A stretch of DNA of 64,000 nucleotides. Origin: Hoeflea sp. Lineage in GTDB: Bacteria; Pseudomonadota; Alphaproteobacteria; Rhizobiales; Rhizobiaceae. A program made the translations under genes and the position numbers. The stretch lies in contig NZ_JAUXOD010000122.1 of assembly GCF_030682515.1 (NCBI RefSeq), positions 1 to 64,000 on the forward strand. Direction: 5' to 3'. Numbering within the stretch: position 1 is the first letter of the stretch; each line of letters starts with the position of its first letter. A model generated the notes under the pieces. That model did no database searches and was not told where the DNA came from. It was given only the letters and a program-made list of their open reading frames with translations. This document shows, piece by piece, positions 26,744 through 34,035 of the stretch.

Positions 26744-28426
26744 CTATTTTCTGGCGGATCGGGGGGTCTTGGGCCGGGACGTCACCCGCTCATAGGGCAC
26801 GCTGATCGTCACGTTGATACCGTACTCGGTCTTCACCGAAGTGATCGAACCGCCCATCTCGCCCCTGATGGTCGCGTCGAGGAGCTTTGTCCCGAACCCG
26901 CCCTTGGAAAGTGGGGCCTCGGCGCCTTGCGCGACCAGCGGCTCCTCGCTGCGCTCGGACCAGGTCAGGACCAGGTCCGCCTTGTTGCCCCGGCTCCAGG
27001 TGACCGTCCAGGCAATGTCGAGCACGCCGCCGGGGAATCGTGCGGATCCATATTTGAGCGCATTGGTCGCCAGCTCATGGAACGCCAGCCCGAACGCCTG
27101 CGCCGCCGATTCATTGAGCTCAACCTTTGGACCGGCGAACTTGTCGTCGATGGGATCATCGCCGAAGAGCTGCTTGAGTTCCTGGACCAGCAGCGTTTCG
27201 AGATCAGCACCCTGCCAGGCCGTGCGCGCCAGCAGGTCCTGCGAGGCAGCCATCGCCTGCAGCCGCGCGGAAAACGACTGTGTGAACTCCGGCAGCCCCT
27301 CGGAGGCGCGCGCCGTCTGCCGCGAGATGGCCAGAACCCGGGCGATCATGTTCTTGATCCGGTGCTTCATCTCCTGCAGCAGCAGTTCGCGCTCGGTGAG
27401 CGCGCGTTCCGTCTCCTCGCGAAGAATCTCGCCGACTTCGATGGTTCGCTGCTGCGAATGGGACGAAGCAGCCAGCGCCGCGGCGAGGAAGACCGCGGCA
27501 ACCATCAGCATGAAGGATCGGGTCTGGTCGACCGGCGGACTGTAGATTTCGGAAGGCTGGATCTCCAGCGTCCAGATCCGGCCGGCCACGGTCAGCGAGG
27601 TTCTGACTTTCTGAGCAACGCCGAAACCGCTCCCGGGATCCCCGTCGGACCGGAAGATCAGACTGGTGTCCGCCGGCTCTCCGTCCCAGGCCGTGATGTG
27701 GACGGGCAAGACCGGCAGCCGGTTCAGCGCCGATTTAAACAGGTCGCCGATGCGAAACGGCGCGAAGACAAAACCGACGGGAAGTCCGCTCTCCGCCGCG
27801 ACGAACGGCGTGTACATCACGAAGCCCGCCTGCGGGTCGCTCGACGTCTCGCTGACCAGTTGAACCCTGCCCGTCGCGCGCAGCCGCTCTTCTGTCACTG
27901 CCGCCAGAATCGCCGCACGGCGGACCGGGCTTGAGTACATGTCGTATCCGAGCGCAGCGAGGCTTCGGCTGGTCTGGGGCTCCATCAGAACGATGGGGGT
28001 CCGCATCTCCTCGCTGGTTTCGGGCCAGGGGGCGCGGGCGATGCCGTAATTCCGCTCGAGCTCCCGCGCGATGGTTGCATCCGACTGCGCGCCGGCGGGC
28101 AGGTACCGCGCGAAACCGATGCCCTGGACGCCGCTGAACTGCTCGCTTCTCTGCAGATGCCGCACGAAGATCTTGAACGCTTCGGCGCTTGGAACTTCAC
28201 CGGTGGCCTCGAACAGCGCCTCCGTGGACTTGACCAGCAGGATATGGCTCTCGATCCGGTCGCTCAGTCGCTGAACCGCATTTTCGGCCGTGGCCGAAAA
28301 GCTCATCTTGTTGGCGTGGTCGATCGTGTACCAGGACGCCGCCGCCGTCAGCAGGCCGACAAGCGAGACCACTGCAAATATCAGGATTGGCTGGACACGG
28401 TACAGCACGCGCAAGACCTTCTTCAA
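26744..28426 (-). CDS. CHASE-domain HWE histidine kinase
   Basis: A 560-residue membrane sensor kinase. One N-terminal helix, a periplasmic CHASE domain (about residues 45-290), a second helix near 308-330, then an HWE-type kinase with H-box EMKHRIKNM, N-box FHELATNALKYGS and the WSE of the HWE signature (LTWSERS). HWE kinases in alphaproteobacteria often phosphorylate PhyR to start the general stress response. CHASE domains sense small extracellular molecules. Start is uncertain: TTG 28426, or GTG 28408 which has AAGAAGG eight bases before it. Confidence 0.88.
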   Translation of the reverse strand: MKKVLRVLYRVQPILIFAVVSLVGLLTAAASWYTIDHANKMSFSATAENAVQRLSDRIESHILLVKSTEALFEATGEVPSAEAFKIFVRHLQRSEQFSGVQGIGFARYLPAGAQSDATIARELERNYGIARAPWPETSEEMRTPIVLMEPQTSRSLAALGYDMYSSPVRRAAILAAVTEERLRATGRVQLVSETSSDPQAGFVMYTPFVAAESGLPVGFVFAPFRIGDLFKSALNRLPVLPVHITAWDGEPADTSLIFRSDGDPGSGFGVAQKVRTSLTVAGRIWTLEIQPSEIYSPPVDQTRSFMLMVAAVFLAAALAASSHSQQRTIEVGEILREETERALTERELLLQEMKHRIKNMIARVLAISRQTARASEGLPEFTQSFSARLQAMAASQDLLARTAWQGADLETLLVQELKQLFGDDPIDDKFAGPKVELNESAAQAFGLAFHELATNALKYGSARFPGGVLDIAWTVTWSRGNKADLVLTWSERSEEPLVAQGAEAPLSKGGFGTKLLDATIRGEMGGSITSVKTEYGINVTISVPYERVTSRPKTPRSARK

Positions 28427-28602
28427 CGGATTCGGCTCAATCCGCTAAGGCGTTTGAGCCGCCATGGCAAGCGTGATTCCAAAAGGCAGGATCGGGTAAA
28501 CATGCAAGCCGTTCTTTGCGCCGGAGCAAGCCGGGCGAGGAAAATCAGCTGCACGGATAGGGGGAAAACCAGAATCCGTCTATGACACAGGTTAAGCGGG
28601 GA

Positions 28603-29391
28603 TCAGTTGGAAGCGATTTTGTTGATCAGGTCCGGCATGCCGGGTTTGGTGGAGAAGTCCATCAGGAACCGGTCGTCGAAATCCGCAAAACTCACCGACC
28701 GGCGGATTTGCGGGAAAGAGACGAAGCCCTTCTCGATGCGCATCAGGTTTTCCTTGCAAAGCCGCCCGATCGACCGGTTGACGTGGACTGTCGACAGGCC
28801 CATGCAATCGCCAATCTGTTCCTGTGTCAGCTGGAGTTCGAACCCCTTGCCGCTCGCCTGGCCGACCTGCTCGAGCCGGGTCCACAGTTCCAGGAGGAAG
28901 TGCAGGATGCGTTGCGCGGCGGTGCGTGCGCCGAGCGAGACCTTGTGCTCGGCCAGAATGTTGGCATGGCGCACCGTCATCCAGTCAAGGCCCGATGCGA
29001 GCACCGGAAAGCGGCGGTGGATCTCGAGGATGCGAACCGGCTCGATCAGCGCCAGCGAGGACTTTGTCAGCGCGGCTGCGGAATAGATCGATGACGTGTT
29101 GAAGCTGACATGCAGGCCGATGAAATCGCCGGGCAGCGAAACGCCGATGATCAGCCGTCGTCCGCCCGCGGTGATCCGGTAGCGCATGACCCAACCGCTG
29201 CGGACCAGAAAGGTGAGCCGCATCACCTCGCCGTCGTGGATGAACGCATCGCCCTTGTCGACCGAGGCCTGGTTGACCTGCATGGTTTCCAGGTAATCGA
29301 CCTCTTCGGCGGTGAGCAGCATGGACCGACCCAGCCGCCTGACCAGCGGACTGGCGTCTTCGGGGATGGCACTCCGGCTTTCTGATGGCAT
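28603..29391 (-). CDS. Crp/Fnr family transcriptional regulator
   Basis: A 262-residue regulator with an N-terminal cyclic-nucleotide-like sensor fold (residues about 30-140) and a C-terminal HTH (LTQEQIGDCMGLSTVHVNRS). No FNR-type cysteine cluster is visible, so it is not an obvious oxygen sensor. ATG 29391 and GTG 29403 are both possible starts; neither has a strong ribosome site. It is unusual in starting only a few bases from the csbD terminator, which leaves almost no room for its own promoter. Confidence 0.88.
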   Translation of the reverse strand: MPSESRSAIPEDASPLVRRLGRSMLLTAEEVDYLETMQVNQASVDKGDAFIHDGEVMRLTFLVRSGWVMRYRITAGGRRLIIGVSLPGDFIGLHVSFNTSSIYSAAALTKSSLALIEPVRILEIHRRFPVLASGLDWMTVRHANILAEHKVSLGARTAAQRILHFLLELWTRLEQVGQASGKGFELQLTQEQIGDCMGLSTVHVNRSIGRLCKENLMRIEKGFVSFPQIRRSVSFADFDDRFLMDFSTKPGMPDLINKIASN

Positions 29392-29404
29392 TGTCTGGCT
29401 CACG

Positions 29405-29434
29405 AAAAAGACCCGGCAGTCAGTCTGCCGGGTC
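29405..29434 (-). terminator. Intrinsic terminator of csbD, abutting the Crp/Fnr gene
   Basis: GACCCGGCAG (29410-29419) is perfectly complementary to CTGCCGGGTC (29425-29434), loop of five, and on the minus strand it is followed by TTTTTCG. It ends within a few bases of the Crp/Fnr start. Confidence 0.9.
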
Positions 29435-29448
29435 CTTCATATAGGCGA

Positions 29449-29646
29449 TTAGCTTCGGCCAAGCCAGCTGTCGATTTCCTTTTCGGCTTCGTCACGGGTC
29501 TTGCCGTAACGGGCCTGGATCTTGCCGGCCAGCTCGTCGCGGCGGCCTTCGACCACGTCGAGGTCATCGTCGGTGAGCTTGCCCCACTGCGCCTGAGCCT
29601 TGCCGCGATATTCCTTCCATTTGCCTTCAACAATATCCCAGTTCAT
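29449..29646 (-). CDS. csbD: CsbD family stress protein
   Basis: A 65-residue hydrophilic protein matching the CsbD family: MNWDIVEGKWKEYRGKAQAQ, then the GKLTDDDLDVVEGRRDELAG segment, then YGKTRDEAEKEIDSW. CsbD proteins are induced by general stress in many bacteria; their molecular role is unknown. ATG 29646 is set by AAGGAG eight bases upstream; the open frame reaches 29667. It has an exact EcfG promoter and a strong terminator, so it forms a single-gene unit. Confidence 0.93.
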   Translation of the reverse strand: MNWDIVEGKWKEYRGKAQAQWGKLTDDDLDVVEGRRDELAGKIQARYGKTRDEAEKEIDSWLGRS

Positions 29647-29713
29647 AGAAATTCTCCTTGTCATCATTTGTCTGGTAGCCGCTGTCCGCTTTCGCCAACC
29701 GGCTCGCTACATC

Positions 29714-29738
29714 AACGCCGAACCGGATTTTTGGTTCC
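29714..29738 (-). promoter_or_regulatory. EcfG-type promoter of csbD
   Basis: On the minus strand GGAAC (29734-29738), 16 bases, CGTT (29714-29717): exact consensus, 68 bases before the csbD start. Confidence 0.88.
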
Positions 29739-29805
29739 AGGTTCGCCGGTCGAAAACAGAAGCGTGTGGCTCGAGGCAGCGTGTCCCTGCTGCCCCAAAC
29801 GCAGC

Positions 29806-29828
29806 GGCGGCGCCGCGAAGGCGCCGCC
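29806..29828 (-). terminator. GC-rich hairpin after the DUF2383 gene
   Basis: GGCGGCGCC (29806-29814) pairs with GGCGCCGCC (29820-29828) around GCGAA. No long T-run, so it is a likely 3' end of the DUF2383 transcript rather than a certain terminator. Confidence 0.55.
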
Positions 29829-29850
29829 GGCTCTCAGCTCTCGGGTCGGA

Positions 29851-30342
29851 TCAATCCTCAAGGGCGTGATGGCGGGCATCAAGGCGTCGGATGACATCCT
29901 CGATTTCGGAGCGATGCTTCAACAGCAGCGCTTGCGCCGCGTCGAAAACGCCGGCCGGAACCGAATCCCTGTTCTTGGCAAGCGCTTCGATCGCATCGTC
30001 ATAGGAAGACACGATGCGGCGTTCGCCGTCGACGACGGCAGGGAGAACGTCGCCGTCCAGATCGGTGAAGAACGCCCTGGTGCGGACCACGCCTTCGTGA
30101 ACCGTCGACATGAACGACCCGTCTTCCGAGGGGTGCCGGCCGTGGGCGACCAGGAACTGGGCCAGTTCGCCCGCCTGGCGATCCGTCGTCTCACGGGTTG
30201 TTTCCAGCACGGTCCTGATTTCCGGTTCCGCCTTCTCGAGCATCACGTCATAGCCGTGAACGGCATCAATGAGGGCGATATGGGTATCGCCCACGGCATC
30301 CAGAACCTCGGCTGTGACTACGTCTATCGTTTCGCTACTCAT
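29851..30342 (-). CDS. DUF2383 / PA2169-family four-helix-bundle protein
   Basis: A 163-residue soluble, mostly helical protein. It resembles the ferritin-like PA2169 family: acidic helices with HIALIDAVHGYDVMLEKA and ETTRETTDRQAGELAQFLVAHG. Function of the family is unknown; members cluster with stress genes. A ribosome site AAGAGG precedes the start. I saw no EcfG motif in the 100 bases upstream, so its regulation may differ from its neighbours. Confidence 0.72.
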   Translation of the reverse strand: MSSETIDVVTAEVLDAVGDTHIALIDAVHGYDVMLEKAEPEIRTVLETTRETTDRQAGELAQFLVAHGRHPSEDGSFMSTVHEGVVRTRAFFTDLDGDVLPAVVDGERRIVSSYDDAIEALAKNRDSVPAGVFDAAQALLLKHRSEIEDVIRRLDARHHALED

Positions 30343-30448
30343 GATAAACCTCTTGTGCAGGTGTTTTGCTTGGGGATGGTTTGGGTAACTTTCTTCCGGG
30401 CAGGGTCGTCCCGGGGTCTTCCTGTCCTGGCTTGGGCGCAGGGACCGA

Positions 30449-30787
30449 TCAGTTCAACCGACGGGTCTCGTCGGTCGGGCCCGATTGGGCAAGGGCCGGG
30501 CTGGTCATCTCGGGATTGATCAGCTCAAGCACGACTTCAAGGTCGCCCTCGGCGGAAACATCCCAGACGATCTCGGCATCTTCGTAAAACAGCGCCGGAT
30601 CGATCTCGACACATTTGCCCAGGGCGTGGCCCTGCTCCACCGTGATCATCATGCGGATGGACGGAGACAGGTCCGCCTCGCACTGCCGGACGGTCTCGTA
30701 GGCGACAACCGGTGCGGGCTGCTCTGCGCAAGTCTGGTAATCATCGCTGCAGGCGATCAGAATCATGAAGGCTGCTATGTGTTCCAT
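30449..30787 (-). CDS. Hypothetical small exported protein under an EcfG promoter
   Basis: A 112-residue protein with no family I can name. The first 20 residues (MEHIAAFMILIACSDDYQTC) look like a short signal peptide, and four cysteines (two near the N-terminus, CEADL and KCVEID) could form disulfides in the periplasm. The C-terminal part is acidic and hydrophilic. An exact EcfG-type promoter at 30811-30835 and a GAGGA-like site place it in the general stress response. Confidence 0.65.
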   Translation of the reverse strand: MEHIAAFMILIACSDDYQTCAEQPAPVVAYETVRQCEADLSPSIRMMITVEQGHALGKCVEIDPALFYEDAEIVWDVSAEGDLEVVLELINPEMTSPALAQSGPTDETRRLN

Positions 30788-30810
30788 GACGCTTCTCCTT
30801 TGAGGAGATT

Positions 30811-30835
30811 AACGCCCGGCCCTGCGGGAAGTTCC
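30811..30835 (-). promoter_or_regulatory. EcfG-type promoter of the exported-protein gene
   Basis: On the minus strand GGAAC (30831-30835), 16 bases, CGTT (30811-30814): exact consensus, 24 bases before the start codon at 30787. Confidence 0.87.
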
Positions 30836-30905
30836 GCACGGGAGAATTTTCCGGATCAATGCCCCGTCGCCGATGGATGGCGGAAAGGCCTGCGGACCTG
30901 GATTT

Positions 30906-31913
30906 TCAGCTGAGTTCGTACTGGCTGTCGGGAATGGTCAGCTCGTAGAGGATCTGGGAGTCGCTCGACTCGTGACGCACGCCCGCCGACAGGGCCTGGG
31001 GCACGATGCGTTTGAGCACGGTGCCGGAAAACCCTGTCCCGTGGGCAGGTGGCAGCCCGCTGGCGATGGGCGCCAGCAGGAATTTTTCCGTCCAGGTGAT
31101 GATCAGTTCGTTCTCGTTGCGGTCGTTGAGGTGCTTGTGCGCCGACAGCACGATTTCGCCCCCCGCGGGTCCAAGGGCGCCCGTGGCCAGGGAATTGATC
31201 GTCAGCTCGTGCAGAGCCAGCCCGAGGTGCAGCGCCGCATTGGGAAGCAGGTAGGCATCCTCGCCCACCATCGAAAAGCCGGCCGGCGTGTCGCCGACCA
31301 GCGGCCGCAACTGGGATTTCGTGAGTTCGAAAAGGGCGGCGCCCCGCCAGTCCGATGCGGTCACCAGATCCTGCGACTGGGCCATGGACTGGATCCGGTT
31401 GCGGAACGCGAACAGGAATTCGTCTAGATCGTGCGCGGACCGAGCGGTTTGCGAGGCGATCGACTGAATGATCGCCAGCAGGTTTTTCGACCGGTGGTTC
31501 AGTTCGCGCAGCAGCGTCCGCAGCACGGTTTCCCGGTACTTCAGGTCGTCAATGTCCAGGATCGTCGTCACGACGCCGATCACCGCGCCGGTGTCGTCCC
31601 TGTCGGGATCCATGTGCAGGAGATACCAGCGCCGCTTCTGGTTGGCTTCGCGCTGGACTTCGAGCTTAGAGGCTTCTCCGGAAGAGAGCACCTCGCGCTT
31701 GGCGGAAGCAATTCTTGCCGCCTGCACCTCGCCAAACAGAGCCTGGTCGGACTTGCCGATCACATCGGCCTCCCGTGGCCACAATTCGGGCAGGTTGGCG
31801 CAGAAACCGATGATGAGGTCGGTATCCTGGTAAATCATCGACACGCCAGCATTCCGCAATCCCGCCAGCACGAAGTTCAGCCGATGGGACTCCTTGGGTG
31901 AATTCAGGGGCAT
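30906..31913 (-). CDS. PAS-domain HWE histidine kinase (soluble)
   Basis: A 335-residue cytoplasmic kinase. An N-terminal PAS-type domain (about 25-125) ends in the PAC segment GVVTTILDIDDLKYRE; the kinase part has the H-box ELNHRSKNL and the WTE of the HWE signature (LIITWTEKF). The N-box reads HELTINSLATGAL, where most HWE kinases have HELxTNALKYGAL, so the usual Lys-Tyr pair is missing; kinase activity may be altered. It is 140 bases from DUF1328 and close to phyR, so it may feed the stress cascade. Confidence 0.85.
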   Translation of the reverse strand: MPLNSPKESHRLNFVLAGLRNAGVSMIYQDTDLIIGFCANLPELWPREADVIGKSDQALFGEVQAARIASAKREVLSSGEASKLEVQREANQKRRWYLLHMDPDRDDTGAVIGVVTTILDIDDLKYRETVLRTLLRELNHRSKNLLAIIQSIASQTARSAHDLDEFLFAFRNRIQSMAQSQDLVTASDWRGAALFELTKSQLRPLVGDTPAGFSMVGEDAYLLPNAALHLGLALHELTINSLATGALGPAGGEIVLSAHKHLNDRNENELIITWTEKFLLAPIASGLPPAHGTGFSGTVLKRIVPQALSAGVRHESSDSQILYELTIPDSQYELS

Positions 31914-31975
31914 CGAGCACTCTTTACCGTGTTGGCCTGGGGCAACGTTTCGGCCGGGATCCATCGGGACGGACC

Positions 31976-32005
31976 GCGGGCGCCGGAACCCAAGCCGGCG
32001 CCCGC
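31976..32005 (-). terminator. 11-bp GC hairpin between DUF1328 and the PAS kinase
   Basis: GCGGGCGCCGG (31976-31986) pairs perfectly with CCGGCGCCCGC (31995-32005) around eight bases. There is no T-run. It lies after the DUF1328 gene and before the PAS-HWE kinase, both minus strand. Confidence 0.55.
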
Positions 32006-32055
32006 TTCCATGGTGTGGCGCGCTGCCTTGAGGGGAAGGTCAGCTGGCCTCGGGG

Positions 32056-32220
32056 TCAGGCTTTCCGGATGAAATTCATGACCAGCGAAATAACCAGAAG
32101 CGCCACGAACAGGAAGAACAGAATCTGGGCGATACCTGCCGAAGCTCCGGCGATGCCGCCAAAACCCAGAACACCTGCGATGATGGCGACGACGAGAAAG
32201 ACGAGAGCATAATAAAGCAT
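32056..32220 (-). CDS. DUF1328/YtjA family two-helix membrane protein
   Basis: A 54-residue protein too short for most gene finders at a 60-residue cut. It reads [16 protein letters not shown], then [19 protein letters not shown] and a last [13 protein letters not shown]. This GFGGIAG turn between two helices is the hallmark of the DUF1328 (YtjA) family. An AAAGGAG ribosome site lies eight bases upstream. An exact EcfG promoter at 32252-32276 is placed inside the last codons of phyR, so it is transcribed separately from phyR in stress. Confidence 0.92.
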   Translation of the reverse strand: MLYYALVFLVVAIIAGVLGFGGIAGASAGIAQILFFLFVALLVISLVMNFIRKA

Positions 32221-32251
32221 CGATAAACTCCTTTGTCATTGATGCTCGCTC

Positions 32252-32276
32252 AACGTTTCTCGTTTCAATTGGTTCC
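32252..32276 (-). promoter_or_regulatory. EcfG-type promoter of DUF1328, overlapping the phyR 3' end
   Basis: On the minus strand GGAAC (32272-32276), 16 bases, CGTT (32252-32255): exact consensus. The -35 box falls within the last four codons of phyR, so sequence there serves both coding and promoter. Confidence 0.85.
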
Positions 32277-33089
32277 AGTCATCGGCGGAACCTCATCGGC
32301 AGGATCATTGGCGGAATTGAAAAACAGCGCCTGGCTGATCAGAGCCTTGACCATATCCGGGTTGAAAGGCTTGGTCACCAAGAATGCCGGCTCCGGCTTT
32401 TCGCCGGTCAAAAGGCGTTCGGGAAAGGCGGTGATGAAAATAACCGGAAGCGTCTCGTCCTTGAGGATGTCGTTGACCGCATCGATCCCGGAGCTTCCGT
32501 CAGCCAGCTGGATATCGGCCAGGATCATCTTGGGTCGGGTGCGCTTGTATAGCTCGAGCGCCTCCATCCGGGTCCGGGCAATCCCGGTGACGCGATGACC
32601 AAGCGTTTCCACCATGTCCTCGATGTCCATGGCGATCAGCGGCTCATCCTCGATGATCATGATGTCGGTAGCGACCTGCTCGGATATTTCCCGTGCCGCC
32701 TGGTCGAGGAGACCGGAAAGCCCGGCGCCGTCGACCTCGAGGATTTCAGCGCATTGATCGGGAGTGAAGCCCTCCACCGCGATCAGAAGGAACGCCTTGC
32801 GGGCCTGCGGGGTCACCGCCTCCAGATTGGCGGCTGCCTTTTTCTCCCAGCCGAAGGGGGTCACGGTCTCGGGCATTGGAACCGACAGGCTGTCGAAGAG
32901 TTGAGAGTAGAGCTTGTAGAGCGCAACGCGATCATCGCCGGAAACGGGAAACACGGAGAGATCGGCGATAAGCGCTTCGAGTGTTGCGGCGACAAAAGCG
33001 TCACCGGATGTTTGCGACCCGGTTACCGCGCGCGAAAAGCGACGTAGATAAGGAAGATGCGGCGCGATGCGCATGGATAATGTCGTCAT
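32265..33089 (-). CDS. phyR: PhyR, general stress response regulator (anti-anti-sigma)
   Basis: A 274-residue protein with an N-terminal sigma-factor-like domain (residues about 1-135, SLSVPMPETVTPFGWEKK region) and a C-terminal receiver (about 141-255) with acidic pocket MIIEDEPLIA and phospho-acceptor Asp in LADIQLADGS. On phosphorylation it binds NepR and releases EcfG. AAGGGG lies six bases before ATG 33089. It is divergent from nepR-ecfG and carries an exact EcfG promoter, so it is autoregulated. Confidence 0.95.
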   Translation of the reverse strand: MTTLSMRIAPHLPYLRRFSRAVTGSQTSGDAFVAATLEALIADLSVFPVSGDDRVALYKLYSQLFDSLSVPMPETVTPFGWEKKAAANLEAVTPQARKAFLLIAVEGFTPDQCAEILEVDGAGLSGLLDQAAREISEQVATDIMIIEDEPLIAMDIEDMVETLGHRVTGIARTRMEALELYKRTRPKMILADIQLADGSSGIDAVNDILKDETLPVIFITAFPERLLTGEKPEPAFLVTKPFNPDMVKALISQALFFNSANDPADEVPPMTGTN

Positions 33090-33133
33090 TTTTTACCCCT
33101 TGATTGTCCACAGAAAGTGGCGACAACACAACA

Positions 33134-33158
33134 AACGCACGATTTGAAAAAAAGTTCC
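33134..33158 (-). promoter_or_regulatory. EcfG-type promoter of phyR
   Basis: On the minus strand GGAAC (33154-33158), 16 bases, CGTT (33134-33137): exact consensus, 45 bases before phyR. Its -35 box forms one arm of the palindrome shared with the nepR promoter. Confidence 0.9.
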
Positions 33159-33166
33159 CGCATCGT

Positions 33167-33191
33167 GGAACTTTTTTTTAGGCGGCGCATT
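33167..33191 (+). promoter_or_regulatory. Near-consensus EcfG promoter of nepR-ecfG
   Basis: On the plus strand GGAAC (33167-33171), 16 bases, CATT (33188-33191), one base off the consensus -10. The arms AAAAAAAGTTCC (33147-33158) and GGAACTTTTTTT (33167-33178) mirror each other perfectly across eight bases, so the two divergent -35 boxes are bound back to back. Confidence 0.75.
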
Positions 33192-33236
33192 ATATGGTCA
33201 ATGTGTTGATTCAAAAATGGGCTGGCAAGGGGTATG

Positions 33237-33428
33237 ATGACCAAAAACAGCAACGGCGCACCCGCTGCGGGCAGGCGATCCAATCATGAAGCGAGCGATG
33301 CAATCGCCTCGCAGCTGAAGCGCTATTACAAATCCGTGGAACAGGAGCCGATCCCCGATTCGCTGCTCGACCTGCTCGAGAAGCTTGATCAGGCGGAGCG
33401 TGCCGGCATAGCCGATGGCGCAAACTGA
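33237..33428 (+). CDS. nepR: NepR, anti-sigma factor of EcfG
   Basis: A short protein of about 63 residues with the NepR core: a variable N-terminus, then AIASQLKRYYKSVEQEPIPD and SLLDLLEKLDQAE, the two helices that clamp EcfG or PhyR. ATG 33237 fits the AAGGGG site better than ATG 33234, which is only one base from it. It overlaps the ecfG start region by 14 bases if ecfG starts at 33415. Confidence 0.93.
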   Translation: MTKNSNGAPAAGRRSNHEASDAIASQLKRYYKSVEQEPIPDSLLDLLEKLDQAERAGIADGAN

Positions 33429-34014
33429 GATGAGCGCGCCCCAATCCATCGCAGCCGATGCCGCGACGCCGTACTCCTTCAAGCGCGAGATGCTCGCCGC
33501 GTTGCCGGGTCTGCGGGCCTTTGCAGTGTCGCTGGCGCGCCGTCACGACCGTGCCGATGACCTGGTGCAGGAAACGGTGATGAAGGCCTGGGGCAAGCAG
33601 GAGAGTTTCCAGCCGGGAACGAACATGCGCGCCTGGCTGTTCACCATCCTGCGGAACGAATTCTACAGCCAGATGCGCAGGAAGGGCCGGGAGCTTCCCG
33701 ATCCCGACGGCGTGTTCGCCGGCAACCTCGCCACCCATCCCGAGCAATACGGCAAGCTCGACATGGCCGACTTCAAGGCGGCGCTCGACACCTTGCCCGA
33801 CGACCAGCGCGAGGCGATCATCCTGATCGGCGCGTCGGGATTTGCCTATGAGGAAGCAGCCGAGATCGCCGGCGTGGCCGTGGGCACGATCAAGAGCCGC
33901 GTCAACCGCGCGCGCAACAGGTTGCGGGAACTGCTCGGCATCGAAGGCGAGGGCGACTACGGCCCCGACAGCACCTCGGCGCCGCTGGTCAACAAGGGTT
34001 CCGCCGGCATGTAG
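33415..34014 (+). CDS. ecfG: EcfG-type RNA polymerase sigma factor (general stress)
   Basis: A 199-residue ECF sigma factor of the ECF15/EcfG group. Sigma-2 segment: HDRADDLVQETVMKAW, then the NMRAWLFTILRNEFYSQ motif; sigma-4: ALDTLPDDQREAIILIGASGF then the HTH EEAAEIAGVAVGTIKSRVNRA. The start is 33415 or, 15 bases later, ATG 33430 after the nepR stop. It overlaps or abuts nepR, and its cognate promoter motif occurs repeatedly in the preceding 10 kb. Confidence 0.95.
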   Translation: MAQTEMSAPQSIAADAATPYSFKREMLAALPGLRAFAVSLARRHDRADDLVQETVMKAWGKQESFQPGTNMRAWLFTILRNEFYSQMRRKGRELPDPDGVFAGNLATHPEQYGKLDMADFKAALDTLPDDQREAIILIGASGFAYEEAAEIAGVAVGTIKSRVNRARNRLRELLGIEGEGDYGPDSTSAPLVNKGSAGM

Positions 34015-34035
34015 ATGCACCGGACCGCAAGCCGC

